From contig MPUH01000409.1 in NCBI GenBank assembly GCA_001970955.1, forward strand, positions 1-56,345: DNA of 56,345 bases. Reading direction: 5' to 3'. Of this stretch, positions 9,942 through 18,747 are shown piece by piece; within the stretch, counting starts at the first letter, position 1, and each line of letters starts with the position of its first letter. The notes under the pieces are model-generated. The model was not told where the DNA came from. It was given only the letters and a program-made list of their open reading frames with translations, and did no database searches. This DNA is from Stentor coeruleus. Lineage: Eukaryota > Ciliophora > Heterotrichea > Heterotrichida > Stentoridae. Made by a program: the position numbers and the translations under genes.

Positions 9942-11147
9942 TTATCTCACAACCGAGACAATTACCGTAATATCATCAGGCTTTCCTCCAACCCAAGGCT
10001 GATTCGCTTCTTTCATTCTATCTTGAAACGGGGTATTTTCCTTTCCTTGCGACCTTTTCTTTGCTAGGAAAAGAATTTTATTTGACAAGTCCTCAACACT
10101 TGCTTTAGGGAAAAGCTTGACAATCTTCTGAATCTCCTCCGTATAAACATTGTCCAACACTCCATCTGTCCCAACAACAAGAATATCCCCAGGGTATACT
10201 GTAATACAGTATTCATCTGAATCGATATCTTTAGAATTCATCAAATTCCCTGACATTGAATAAGACACTGACCTACTGCAAAGTTGTTTTTTATTAAACT
10301 CCTTAGATATTTGAAAAGGAGTATTAAAATTATATTGTTTCGCTGATGTTTGAAATACCAGCTTTCGGCTTCCATCTGAATATCTGAATAATAAAAGCCC
10401 ACAATCTCCAAGATTTGACACATAAAGACGATTTTTTTTTAATGATGCGAGGAGATATGTAGAACTTCCTCCATTTGACACTGAGTTATATGCTTTTTTG
10501 ATGACTTCTTTACATGATATAACATCTTTTTCTTCAGACACAATTGATTTACATTTTTGCATTAGTTCATGTGAAAAATCTTTACTAGATATGCCGAAAT
10601 CATAGAAAATTCCCCCTACACCATCAGCTATTCCTATGGTTTTTGAGGTTAAAAAATAGGCATCTTCGTTTTGTTCTGGAATCTTGGGAATAGTTTTACA
10701 GTTACTAGTGAATTCTAAGTTAAATTTTTGATGGTTCAATGGGGTTATTATAGTACAAATCATGTTAAAATGTTTTAATGTAGGACTTTCTATGAAATTG
10801 ACAAGTTCTTTCGACGTGTTAAGTTTTGTAGGGTATTCAGGATGGAGTAAGGTAGAATCCTTTGATTTTATAATAAATTCAGTTTCTGGGTGTAGCCAGA
10901 GTTCAATAAAATACTCATGGTGAGAGAGGGAATATATCATTTGTAATTCTTCATACCGATCTTCATGAGATAAACATAAAAGATACGGGAATAATGTACA
11001 GCCTTTGTTTACAGATATCCTATGTAGGCTCTTCTGCTTTTTCCGATTGCTTTTGGCATGGGCGTAGTACATAAAGTTTTGAATAGATCTGATTGCTTTG
11101 AGAAGGTATAGCTCAGACATGAAATTTATTAATTCAATATAATCCAT
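9942..11147 (-). CDS. PPTC7: PTC7-type PP2C phosphatase
   Basis: 401 aa. The C-terminal two thirds is a PPM phosphatase of the PTC7/PPTC7 branch: NEDAYFLT, GIADGVGGIFYDFGISSK, GGSSTYLLASL, LGDCGLLL, GDILVVGTDGVLDN and GGKPDDITVIVSVV. The metal-binding aspartates in EDAYF, ADGVGG, GTDG and PDD are present, so it should be active. PTC7 proteins elsewhere act in mitochondria on coenzyme Q and import factors. Here about 150 residues precede the domain and have no obvious amphipathic presequence, so location is uncertain. ATG at 11147, TAA stop, no intron. Unlike the phosphatase at 3539, it has the GVGG rather than the GHGV form. Confidence 0.88.
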   Translation of the reverse strand: MDYIELINFMSELYLLKAIRSIQNFMYYAHAKSNRKKQKSLHRISVNKGCTLFPYLLCLSHEDRYEELQMIYSLSHHEYFIELWLHPETEFIIKSKDSTLLHPEYPTKLNTSKELVNFIESPTLKHFNMICTIITPLNHQKFNLEFTSNCKTIPKIPEQNEDAYFLTSKTIGIADGVGGIFYDFGISSKDFSHELMQKCKSIVSEEKDVISCKEVIKKAYNSVSNGGSSTYLLASLKKNRLYVSNLGDCGLLLFRYSDGSRKLVFQTSAKQYNFNTPFQISKEFNKKQLCSRSVSYSMSGNLMNSKDIDSDEYCITVYPGDILVVGTDGVLDNVYTEEIQKIVKLFPKASVEDLSNKILFLAKKRSQGKENTPFQDRMKEANQPWVGGKPDDITVIVSVVR

Positions 11148-12375
11148 AGTAATTTTCCATCTAGAAACTTAGTCATTATTACTAGTTTTATTTTTAATAT
11201 TATAATATTTTGGTAGAATATAAGGCATAAATACTGTTTTGTTTCTGTGTTCATATTTCTATGTTTGCTAAAAGTTAAGCATACTTTTTCTGTTATAGTG
11301 TTTAAATTATAATATATGTCCATGTTTATGTAAACTAGAGGTTTGAATTTGCCCTTATTTGATTAGATTTTCCTTTAAGTTTATATTTCCTTAAGCTATT
11401 CGGGTGACCTGTTACATTTTTTATGAGATAGTTTGTGTTACTATTGTTGAATAATTTCAGATGTATAGAATTATATCAGAAGGTTAGTTAATTTACTGAT
11501 TTAAGAGTTTTTATGAGTTTTAGTTGATTAGCGGTGTGCTTGGTGGGTGTTTAATATTTTATTAGGATTTATATGAGTGATTTTATACTTCTTTTTTGTG
11601 TAGCCTCAGTAAAGGTTCACATGGTAATAAAAGTGAATGATTTCATGCGAAATTTTATGAGTGTGAAGGAAAATTTAAGGTGAAAGTGATGTTTGTAGAG
11701 GAGTATTAAAGAAATCAGTAAGAAAATTTTGAAAATTTGTATGTGTAAAGAGCTTAAGGATTATATTAAGTATGAAGAAAAAGTTAAGTGTATTACTTGA
11801 TGCTTGATTTTAGGAAGAAATACATATATTCAGTTTGAAATAGGGTCGAAGTATATGAGTTAATAGCTAAAAGGATGAAAATGTTTATAGTTATTATATT
11901 TTAATCAAATAAAATGCTGATTTTAGTTAAGCTAATATAAAAAACGATGCTGAATGCAATTTTTATAGACCGAAAATCAATGTAATGTATTTAAAATATA
12001 GCTGTAGATGATATAAAAATAAAATATTTTTCATAAACTTAAACTATTTTGCTAGGGGTTTTATATGCTTTTATAAATAATTTTTTATCTTCTAATCTTT
12101 CGATAATATTACCCTTTTTATAACTATAGTATCTTAGGGTCTATTTATTAAATTTAGTAATTATCATTTATCGATTCGAAATAGGTTTATCATATTAGAA
12201 ATTTAATATTATTTAGTCGACAATATACCAAATAATTTTTGCAAACCATATAATTATATACTAAATACTTGTAAAAATAAAATTATTCTTAGCTTTTAAA
12301 CACATTTAAATACAATTTTTAAAACTTTCAATTAAATTCTGAATTTATTTAAACTACTTCAATTAACTTATTAAA
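11148..12375. other. Intergenic stretch
   Basis: No gene or RNA recognised. From about 11340 to 11940 it is strongly G-rich and C-poor, the 5' flank pattern of the minus-strand phosphatase. From about 12000 it is plain AT-rich. Confidence 0.6.
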
Positions 12376-13360
12376 TTACATAGTAAGAAACCTTGGAAGT
12401 GCTAGAAGTGCATGGACAAAAAGATAAGTGTTAGGATTAGAAAGAAGATATATATAATAAATAGGCTTGTTGCAAGATATACTAGCCCAATAACTGCAAA
12501 AGATCATTCCAACAAGAGAATATTTAGAAAAATAAGGATAAGCATTACAAGGAAAAACTGAAAACAATTGTTGAATCTAATTTCAGTGATCTGGTTTTTA
12601 TGTAAATATAAACTTTCTAATAAAGGAAAATTTTGCTATAACTTGTTGACATTTTTCGTTTATATAAGGGAGTTTATTTATAATTGATAAGATGTTTGTG
12701 CTTATTGATATTGAATACAAATCAAAACTTTGAAGGTTAGCTACAAGCTTTTGAAATCCTTTTCATCTATAAAGCTATTTAAAAAATCAGAAGGTTAATG
12801 TTTGCTACAAATTGAGTCAGACCCACTTTAGCTTTAAGTTCGCTAAGACTATTTTCTAAGTCTTCAAATTCTTTATGCCCTTTAGTATAAATTTCACGTA
12901 AAGAATCCTGAGCTTTCTCTATAAAATTTTTAAATCTTTTCTTATATTCTAATTTCAACATTATCTTGTATTTCACTAATAAGCATCAAAAGTTTCTGAA
13001 CTCGAGTTTTTCTATTAAAACACTGCGGCATTCTTGAGACTCTCTAATAAATATTTCAGTATCCAAAGGTTTTAAAGAATGAGACACTCCAATTTGGCTA
13101 TGTAAACCTACACAATCTTGACAAAGATAATTGATTTGATTGTTACAAATACAACATATAATTGATAAGTTTATGCTATAAACAATACAAACTTCATTGA
13201 TATTTTGTTCTTCAGGCCATATATCTTGAGCTATAATGTCTAAGATTAGGTAATTCTTTTCTATGTTGTAAAAAATGATTACTGTAAAAATACTTAATCT
13301 GTATTTGCATAAACACTCTATTTCTAGCTTCTTGTCGCAATAAGCACATTTAGATTCCAT
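12376..13360 (-). pseudogene. Decayed B-box-type zinc-finger gene
   Basis: Starts with ATG at 13360 and a cysteine-rich head (CAYCDKK, CLCK). A B-box-like motif follows, CCICNNQINYLCQDCVGLH, then a helical segment ending EKLEFRNF. An in-frame TGA at 12986-12988 interrupts it. The same frame then continues as a coiled coil (YKKRFKNFIEKAQDSLREIY) to a stop at 12779. A shifted frame carries FDLYSISISTNILSIINK, followed by three close stops and an open tail to TAA at 12376. I found no 15-16-nt GT...AG intron that removes the breaks. The 5' end lies 11 nt from tRNA-Ala. It could still be a short real gene ending at 12986. Confidence 0.6.
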
Positions 13361-13366
13361 TATTAC

Positions 13367-13371
13367 AAAAA
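13367..13371 (-). terminator. Pol III T-run terminator of tRNA-Ala
   Basis: Five T on the minus strand immediately follow the discriminator base of the tRNA, the usual RNA polymerase III stop. Confidence 0.85.
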
Positions 13372-13443
13372 TGGATCAGCCGGGGATTGAACCCGGGGCC
13401 TTCTGAATGCAAATCAGATGTGATACCACTTCACCACTGACCC
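13372..13443 (-). tRNA. tRNA-Ala (anticodon UGC)
   Basis: 72 nt, folded by eye. Acceptor GGGTCAG pairs with CTGATCC, with discriminator A. The D stem is GTGA/TCAC, the anticodon stem TCTGA/TCAGA with loop TTTGCAT, and the T arm CCGGG-TTCAATC-CCCGG. Anticodon TGC reads GCA (Ala). The acceptor has a G3:U70 wobble pair, the alanyl-tRNA synthetase identity element, which independently confirms the assignment. No intron. The variable loop is five bases. Confidence 0.97.
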
Positions 13444-13522
13444 TCCCATTTTTTACCTTTGTTTTAGTCTTTTATACTTCGACTTATTTTTTATCTTTTA
13501 AACCAATATAAACTATTAAATA

Positions 13523-14725
13523 TTATTTCCCACTACGCATAAGCTTCAGCAATTCATTATCGCTTGACAACTTTTCTATACGTTCCTCATAAGATTTTAT
13601 AATCTCCTTTTTTTCTCTATTCTGTTCTTGTAGGAATTCAATTTTATCTTGTTCGCAGACGCTTTTAACTTTTTCCATGTTTTTTTCCAATTCTTTTATT
13701 TTTCCCTCAGCTTTTTTAAGTTCTTCAACAATGTCGACATCAGCTCTAGCTTTAGCTAATTTTTTTGTAACATCCGCTTTATACTCAGTCACTTTTGTTT
13801 TATATTCATTAAATTCTTTATTTAATCTCTCATATTTTTCCTGAATTACATTATTATTCTTCAAAGCTTCATTCATTTTCTTTTCAATCTGATCCATCTC
13901 AAAAAGTTTATCACAATGCAATTTTTGCATTTGTTTAATTTTAATCAAAAAAATACTTTTCTGTTTTTCATAAATACTACATTTAGCTTCAGTCCTCCTT
14001 ATAGCTTCTTGTAAACAATCATTATAATATTGTTGCATACTATTAACAAGTTTCCATAATGATGCGATAATTTCATAGTATTTTAAATGATCAATATTTC
14101 CTTCAGGTGCTTTAAATGTCATAAGTTCTTGTTTGGATTCATATATTTTAATAATATTTTGAGCAGCTTCTAATTCTTTATTTAGTTCATCTATACGGTT
14201 TAAATCATTTTTTTCAGTAAGATTTAAGGCGCGTATAGGTGAAATACCCATATCTTGACAGTTTTGGTCTCTGTTAGTAGGCTCAAGGGTTTTTGGTAGT
14301 GATTTTTTTGTAGTTGTATATTTTTCATGCAATTTTTGGATGCAATCGTCTTGAGATTTTATTTTTGATGTGAGTTTTTCTGTGTTTTCAAGCATTAAAA
14401 GATATTCTCCTTTTAAAGCGTGGTATTCTTTTTTCAATTTTGTAAATTCAGCATCTTTTTCTTGAGAGACTTGATTGGAGATTTGAGGGTTTATAAGAAT
14501 GCTTTGGTTTTGGGGTTGCTCTATAGGTAAGAAGGGATTTTTAGAAATTTCAGGGCTGTGAGGTATTTTGTCATTTTTGCCGAATACTTTGCTTTCTATG
14601 TTTAATGATGTATCGATTTGCATTGGGGGGAGATTTGTTACTTGTCCTCTGTCTATGTTTTTGGTTTCTTCATCAGTTAATGGTGTGGTTTTAGGTGAGA
14701 TATCAAAGTTTTTATTCGAATCCAT
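13523..14725 (-). CDS. Coiled-coil protein
   Basis: 400 aa, ATG at 14725, TAA stop. The first 90 residues are polar and proline-containing, with SP and TP sites (NFDISPKTTPL, KIPHSPEIS) that a proline-directed kinase could use. Heptad-rich helix then runs from about residue 92 to the end: KLKKEYHALKGEYLLMLENT, ELNKELEAAQNIIKIYE and KKAEGKIKELEKNMEKV. A non-coiled insert around 215-250 contains SLWKLVNSMQQYY. No enzymatic motif or membrane segment. A structural role, for example at basal body or cortex, would fit but is only inferred from fold. Its start region is G-rich upstream on the plus strand, like other minus-strand genes here. Confidence 0.8.
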   Translation of the reverse strand: MDSNKNFDISPKTTPLTDEETKNIDRGQVTNLPPMQIDTSLNIESKVFGKNDKIPHSPEISKNPFLPIEQPQNQSILINPQISNQVSQEKDAEFTKLKKEYHALKGEYLLMLENTEKLTSKIKSQDDCIQKLHEKYTTTKKSLPKTLEPTNRDQNCQDMGISPIRALNLTEKNDLNRIDELNKELEAAQNIIKIYESKQELMTFKAPEGNIDHLKYYEIIASLWKLVNSMQQYYNDCLQEAIRRTEAKCSIYEKQKSIFLIKIKQMQKLHCDKLFEMDQIEKKMNEALKNNNVIQEKYERLNKEFNEYKTKVTEYKADVTKKLAKARADVDIVEELKKAEGKIKELEKNMEKVKSVCEQDKIEFLQEQNREKKEIIKSYEERIEKLSSDNELLKLMRSGK

Positions 14726-15329
14726 TTTCCCCGGTTTATGTTTACAAATTTAAGAAATGGAGATAAACAGGCAAAATGCTGGTTTAGGAAATTACTTAGA
14801 AGGACTACTTTGTGTGATTGAATTTTTAATAGATTCTCTTGTAAAGAGATAAATATTGTTAAATTTTGGCTAGTGACTGGTTGATATGAAAAAAAAATAA
14901 TAAAATTTTGATGCTTTTACTGATATTTCTTAGCTTAAGTGCACATCAAAATTTAAATCTTTTCCTGTATCTTTTACTTTATATTCTCCCATTTTCTTAT
15001 CAAATTTCTAAAATTACTCTTAGCAAATATTCCTGTAGAATTTAAAAACTCTTTAAACCATGTCTCTTGATATCATTTAATTACTCTTTAACTTTTAAGT
15101 TTTCTTTAAATCTTTAGCAAGTTCATTTACCTCCTATTTTCCTTAAAAATTATTCCACCTAGTCTTCAACATAAATAAAGAAAATTAATCAAATAATCAA
15201 TATCTCCAAGCTAAAATCCAATAAAAATTATAAAATTTCATATCCAAAACTTTTTACAATAATAAAAACTTAGTACCATCAAGCAATTAGAAATTTTATA
15301 TTATATTGTTATAATATAATAAAATCCTA
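14726..15329. other. Divergent intergenic region
   Basis: G-rich to about 14900 (5' flank of the minus-strand coiled-coil gene), then C-rich and G-poor from about 14940 (5' flank of the plus-strand MGCC gene). No gene seen. Confidence 0.6.
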
Positions 15330-15866
15330 ATGGGTTGTTGTTCATCCAGAAGCCCTCTCTACAATTCATTAGTTAGGAAATCTATGAACGACTTTATTGA
15401 AAGCACTAAGCTCAATTTATTTTCATGTCTTGACATCAAAAGACTTGATGCACAAATTCTATCAGAAAATATGGATCAAGAGACTTATGAACTTTTTGCC
15501 AAAGGTTGGGGAATTAATGCTAGTTATGAGATGTTCTCATCTAGGGGTGTAGTCCATAAATTTGACTTAAAAGTAAGTTTGATGCTTTTCTCAAGCGATT
15601 TTCCCGAGAATAAAATATATTTACTTAAAGAAATGCTCAATGGCTGTCCAAGACGATTAATGCAATTTCTTGAATGGCGATATAGGCTTATTAATGATAA
15701 AATACCTAATGAAATGCAGAAGTTTAAAATTCTTGAAAGAAATGATGCGAAAGAGTGGATTGGTAGTACTAGGTTTAGAGCTGGTAGTGAAATTATAAAT
15801 TCTTTTTATCAGATAAAAAATGATGAACGTATGATAAACACTTTGAATTTACTTAATATTAATTAG
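15330..15866 (+). CDS. Putatively lipidated MGCC protein
   Basis: 178 aa, ATG at 15330, TAG stop. It begins MGCCSSRSPLYNS: Gly2 with Ser5/Ser6 fits N-myristoylation, and Cys3/Cys4 fit palmitoylation, so attachment to the cytoplasmic face of a membrane is expected. The rest is a compact, mostly helical domain with aromatic-rich patches (ELFAKGWGINASYEMFSS, RRLMQFLEWRYRLI). No family recognised and no catalytic motif seen. It is followed on the same strand, 387 nt later, by PLK4; no functional link can be claimed from position alone. Confidence 0.75.
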   Translation: MGCCSSRSPLYNSLVRKSMNDFIESTKLNLFSCLDIKRLDAQILSENMDQETYELFAKGWGINASYEMFSSRGVVHKFDLKVSLMLFSSDFPENKIYLLKEMLNGCPRRLMQFLEWRYRLINDKIPNEMQKFKILERNDAKEWIGSTRFRAGSEIINSFYQIKNDERMINTLNLLNIN

Positions 15867-16253
15867 GATTTCAGTTTTATTTTGTGTGAAATTTTTTAAA
15901 CAGTTTTTGTTTTTATGAATAACTTAATTCATCCAAGTAAAATATGTTTCTATAAGTATGTTAAACATTTTCTGTTAAAAATTACCAATAATCCTAAACT
16001 GAAATTTATTTTAAACATCCAAACCACAATAACCCTAATCCCAATTTATCCTACAAAAAAAACTATAAAACTATCTCTAATTCACAAGCCTATAAATAAA
16101 ACCATAAAAATATAATCTCCTATAAAATTCTACCTAAAAACTTACCCAATTAAAACCATAAAAAATCTTTAAAACACCCTTATCCTTATAAACCCAAAAA
16201 TCCTACTCAAAACCAAAGATTACATATCAACTTTAAATAATAAAAAACTCAGT
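15867..16253. other. Intergenic before PLK4
   Basis: The first about 60 nt are G- and T-rich (3' flank); from about 15930 it turns C-rich and G-poor (5' flank of PLK4). An open run at 15915-16115 is low-complexity and lies wholly in this flank, so it is not called. Confidence 0.6.
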
Positions 16254-17744
16254 ATGGATAAAAATATTTACAGCATCAACCAAATAAAAGATTATGAAAT
16301 CCTAGGCCCATTAGGTCATGGAGCATATTCCAGAGTCTATAAAGTCAAGCATCGTTCAAGTAAAAACGAATTTGCCCTTAAAATTATTGAAAAAAACAAA
16401 CTCACTGTATCAAAACTTAACCGTCGACTTAAAAACGAAATCACATTACAATCATCTTTAAATCATCCATGTATCGTCAAACTTTTCAATACATTTGAAG
16501 ATAATGACTTTATATATTTAGTTTTAGAACTTTGTGCTGGTGGGGAGTTGTATACACAAATTAAAGAAGTAGGTAAGCTTCAAGAAGAAGATGCTAAAAT
16601 TATGTGTAGTCATATTGTTGAAGGGTTAATATATTTGCATTCAAATGGTATACTTCATAGGGATTTAAAATTAGGCAATTTGTTATTGTCTGAAGATAGA
16701 ACATTAGTAAAAATTGCTGATTTTGGTTTGGCTGTTAAGCTAGAAAACTCAACTGAAGAAAGAAATACTCTTTGTGGGACACCGAATTATATAAGCCCTG
16801 AAATTATTAACAGGCAACCTTATGGTTTAGCTTCAGATATGTGGTCGCTTGGATGTATTATTTTCGCTTGTCTTAATGGTTCTTTACCTTTCCAAAGCAC
16901 ATCTATAAAAGACACATATCTCAAAGCTAATGACCTAAAATACTCTTTACCAAAACAATTTTCAGCTGAAGCTCGTGACTTGATTTCTAAGCTTTTAACT
17001 TGGGATTCAGTCCAAAGGTTATCAATTATACAAGTAAGAGATCATCCTTTTTTCTCATCAATTTATGGGCTTAATGTCTCTAACATGCGCCTAAGCCCGA
17101 TTTCACGTAACGAAATCACCTATGCAGACTATTCAGAAAAAATGGTCTCACCAATAAAAACTCATGCCCCACGCCTATCTACATTCTCCAACAGTCGCAA
17201 AACCTTATTCGAATCCAAAATTCTACCTCTCTGCACATCAAATCTCGGCCTGCTTCTCCCATTCCGCCATCCTCTTCAACACGGTATCCTCGAAATACTT
17301 TTTGATGGTAAAATCATATTAAAAATCAAAAATAAAACTTTAGAAGTCTCTAAAGATGGCCTAACAGTAATTTATGAAAACAAAACTATGTGTTTAGATA
17401 ACATGAGTAAACATTGTAAAAAACTCTACAAATATCTTGAAAAAGTTTTAGAAGTCATTCGATCTAAAACCCCAAAAGTAACAGTAAAAATTGGTTCAGC
17501 AACATGTGTTCTTATGTGTAATGCCCCACCTTCTAATTTTGAAGTAGATTTTCAAAACGGAAACAAACTTTGTATGAAAGTTGGTAGTGATACTGTTAGA
17601 ATCATGACAAATAATAAAGATTTAGAAGTGAGTATAATGCAGGATTATGAGTATTTAGATCAAGAGTTAAAGATTATAATCGATACAGCTATGAATGGGC
17701 TTAGGATTTGTTTTGAAGAAGAAAAAAGGCTTATCCATAAGTAA
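16254..17744 (+). CDS. PLK4: Polo-like kinase 4 (SAK/PLK4)
   Basis: 496 aa, ATG at 16254, TAA stop, no intron. Kinase domain about residues 14-271: glycine loop GHGAYSRVY, Lys43 in FALKII, HRDLKLGN with catalytic D137, DFGLA with D156, and the polo-type activation segment CGTPNYISPE. After a linker, residues about 325-490 contain the cryptic polo-box region, beginning FRHPLQHGILEILFDGKI and continuing with VSKDGLTVIYENK. This is the PLK4 arrangement rather than PLK1-type polo boxes. PLK4 starts centriole and basal body assembly; a ciliate covered in cilia would need it heavily. It is shorter than animal PLK4 (about 970 aa). It converges on the next gene with only 35 nt between stops. Confidence 0.92.
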   Translation: MDKNIYSINQIKDYEILGPLGHGAYSRVYKVKHRSSKNEFALKIIEKNKLTVSKLNRRLKNEITLQSSLNHPCIVKLFNTFEDNDFIYLVLELCAGGELYTQIKEVGKLQEEDAKIMCSHIVEGLIYLHSNGILHRDLKLGNLLLSEDRTLVKIADFGLAVKLENSTEERNTLCGTPNYISPEIINRQPYGLASDMWSLGCIIFACLNGSLPFQSTSIKDTYLKANDLKYSLPKQFSAEARDLISKLLTWDSVQRLSIIQVRDHPFFSSIYGLNVSNMRLSPISRNEITYADYSEKMVSPIKTHAPRLSTFSNSRKTLFESKILPLCTSNLGLLLPFRHPLQHGILEILFDGKIILKIKNKTLEVSKDGLTVIYENKTMCLDNMSKHCKKLYKYLEKVLEVIRSKTPKVTVKIGSATCVLMCNAPPSNFEVDFQNGNKLCMKVGSDTVRIMTNNKDLEVSIMQDYEYLDQELKIIIDTAMNGLRICFEEEKRLIHK

Positions 17745-17779
17745 ATGGATATGTAGACTTTATTATGATTTAATACTAG

Positions 17780-18460
17780 TTAAATTGCTCTTCCACAGTC
17801 TTCACATACAATTGTTTTGTATTTAGTTGTCCATGTTGGTTCCCAGCAGGCTAAGAAATAATAGACAAATTCAGCTAATTTCCCTTCTAAGTCCCCATCT
17901 TCAGGGAATGCAATTGAAGTTTCTACCTGCTTATCACAATGCTTACAATATACTTGTCCTGATGGGGGAATTATGTTGATTTTTGGTAGGCTTATATGAG
18001 AACGTGTTGATTCATTATCACTCATTCTTCGGCTTTGTGATGTAAAACTACGGATGCTGTTAAATTCTTCGTTTTCCAGCATGGAGATAGACTTTTTCAG
18101 CTCAGCGGATTTTGGGTTTTGGAAGATGGACTTTTTTTGAAGTGAGGGAATTTTACCTTTTCTGTATGCGAAAAGGAACTGTGGGGCTAAGACGTCGGGG
18201 TTTTGGGATGATATTCTTTGATGCTTTTTCGGGATTTTAAAATTTTCATCTGGGATAATGTCTTTTAGTGAAAAATTTTGAGTTGAGCTGGTTTGGGATA
18301 AACGGGAATGGCTTCTTTCGACGTCACAATCTTTGGAAGTGTTGGTGAAGGATGTTTTTAAGGTTCTCCACGTGCTTTCAAGACTTGCGCTTTTTAACTC
18401 ACCGTTAATAAGAATTGGGTCCATTTTTAAATTATTAGATTCGATAACTTTTAAATCCAT
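17780..18460 (-). CDS. LITAF-like C-terminal zinc-binding protein
   Basis: 226 aa, ATG at 18460, TAA stop. The first about 165 residues are Ser/Lys-rich and probably disordered, with many phosphorylatable sites (RRMSDNESTRSHIS). The C-terminus has two CxxC pairs, YCKHCDKQVET and VCEDCGRAI, about 48 residues apart, enclosing a hydrophobic aromatic stretch FVYYFLACWEPTW. That layout resembles LITAF-like domains, in which two CxxC pairs bind zinc and the hydrophobic middle dips into endosomal membranes. Similarity is by pattern only, and another zinc ribbon is possible. Its 3' end nearly abuts that of PLK4. Confidence 0.65.
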   Translation of the reverse strand: MDLKVIESNNLKMDPILINGELKSASLESTWRTLKTSFTNTSKDCDVERSHSRLSQTSSTQNFSLKDIIPDENFKIPKKHQRISSQNPDVLAPQFLFAYRKGKIPSLQKKSIFQNPKSAELKKSISMLENEEFNSIRSFTSQSRRMSDNESTRSHISLPKINIIPPSGQVYCKHCDKQVETSIAFPEDGDLEGKLAEFVYYFLACWEPTWTTKYKTIVCEDCGRAI

Positions 18461-18747
18461 TCTTCTTTAATTTTTTTCAAATACCAAATGAATTTGTATC
18501 AATCCACCAATACCCAAACTCTAATCTAACCAATATTATCAAAATTACTTTTTTTCTTAATACACTATTATTTAACATAAATTCTAATCTTAATTTTTTT
18601 CACCCAAAACCCTTCCTATTTTTCTCTCTAACTCCTTTTATTCCCACTCATCTTTAGCATTCTATTCAACTAAATCCTAAATCAAATCTTTATTAAAGGG
18701 TTTATTAATCAATATTCTAAAAGATCGGCTTTTAAAATATTTAAATA
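18461..18747. other. Divergent promoter region
   Basis: 287 nt between the LITAF-like gene (minus) and TTLL6 (plus). C-rich and G-poor for most of its length. No ORF or clear site found. Confidence 0.5.

Noticed and set aside
11129-11323. 64-codon minus-strand open frame upstream of the PTC7 gene
   Set aside because: Overlaps the PTC7 start in another frame, with low-complexity hydrophobic composition and no intron that would join it.
12376-12567. Separate 63-aa membrane protein
   Set aside because: Begins with TTG, lies in the same frame as upstream B-box gene remnants and is preceded by three close stops, so it fits a pseudogene tail better.
12986-12988. Selenocysteine reading of the in-frame TGA
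   Set aside because: No selenoprotein family resemblance, and further frameshifts and stops downstream indicate decay.
16021-16060. CCCTAA-like words resembling telomere repeats
   Set aside because: Only isolated, non-tandem occurrences in a C-rich flank.
15915-16115. 66-codon plus-strand open frame rich in Ile, Thr and Lys
   Set aside because: Lies entirely in the C-rich, G-poor 5' flank of PLK4; the lack of G removes TAG and TGA stops, so openness is expected by composition.
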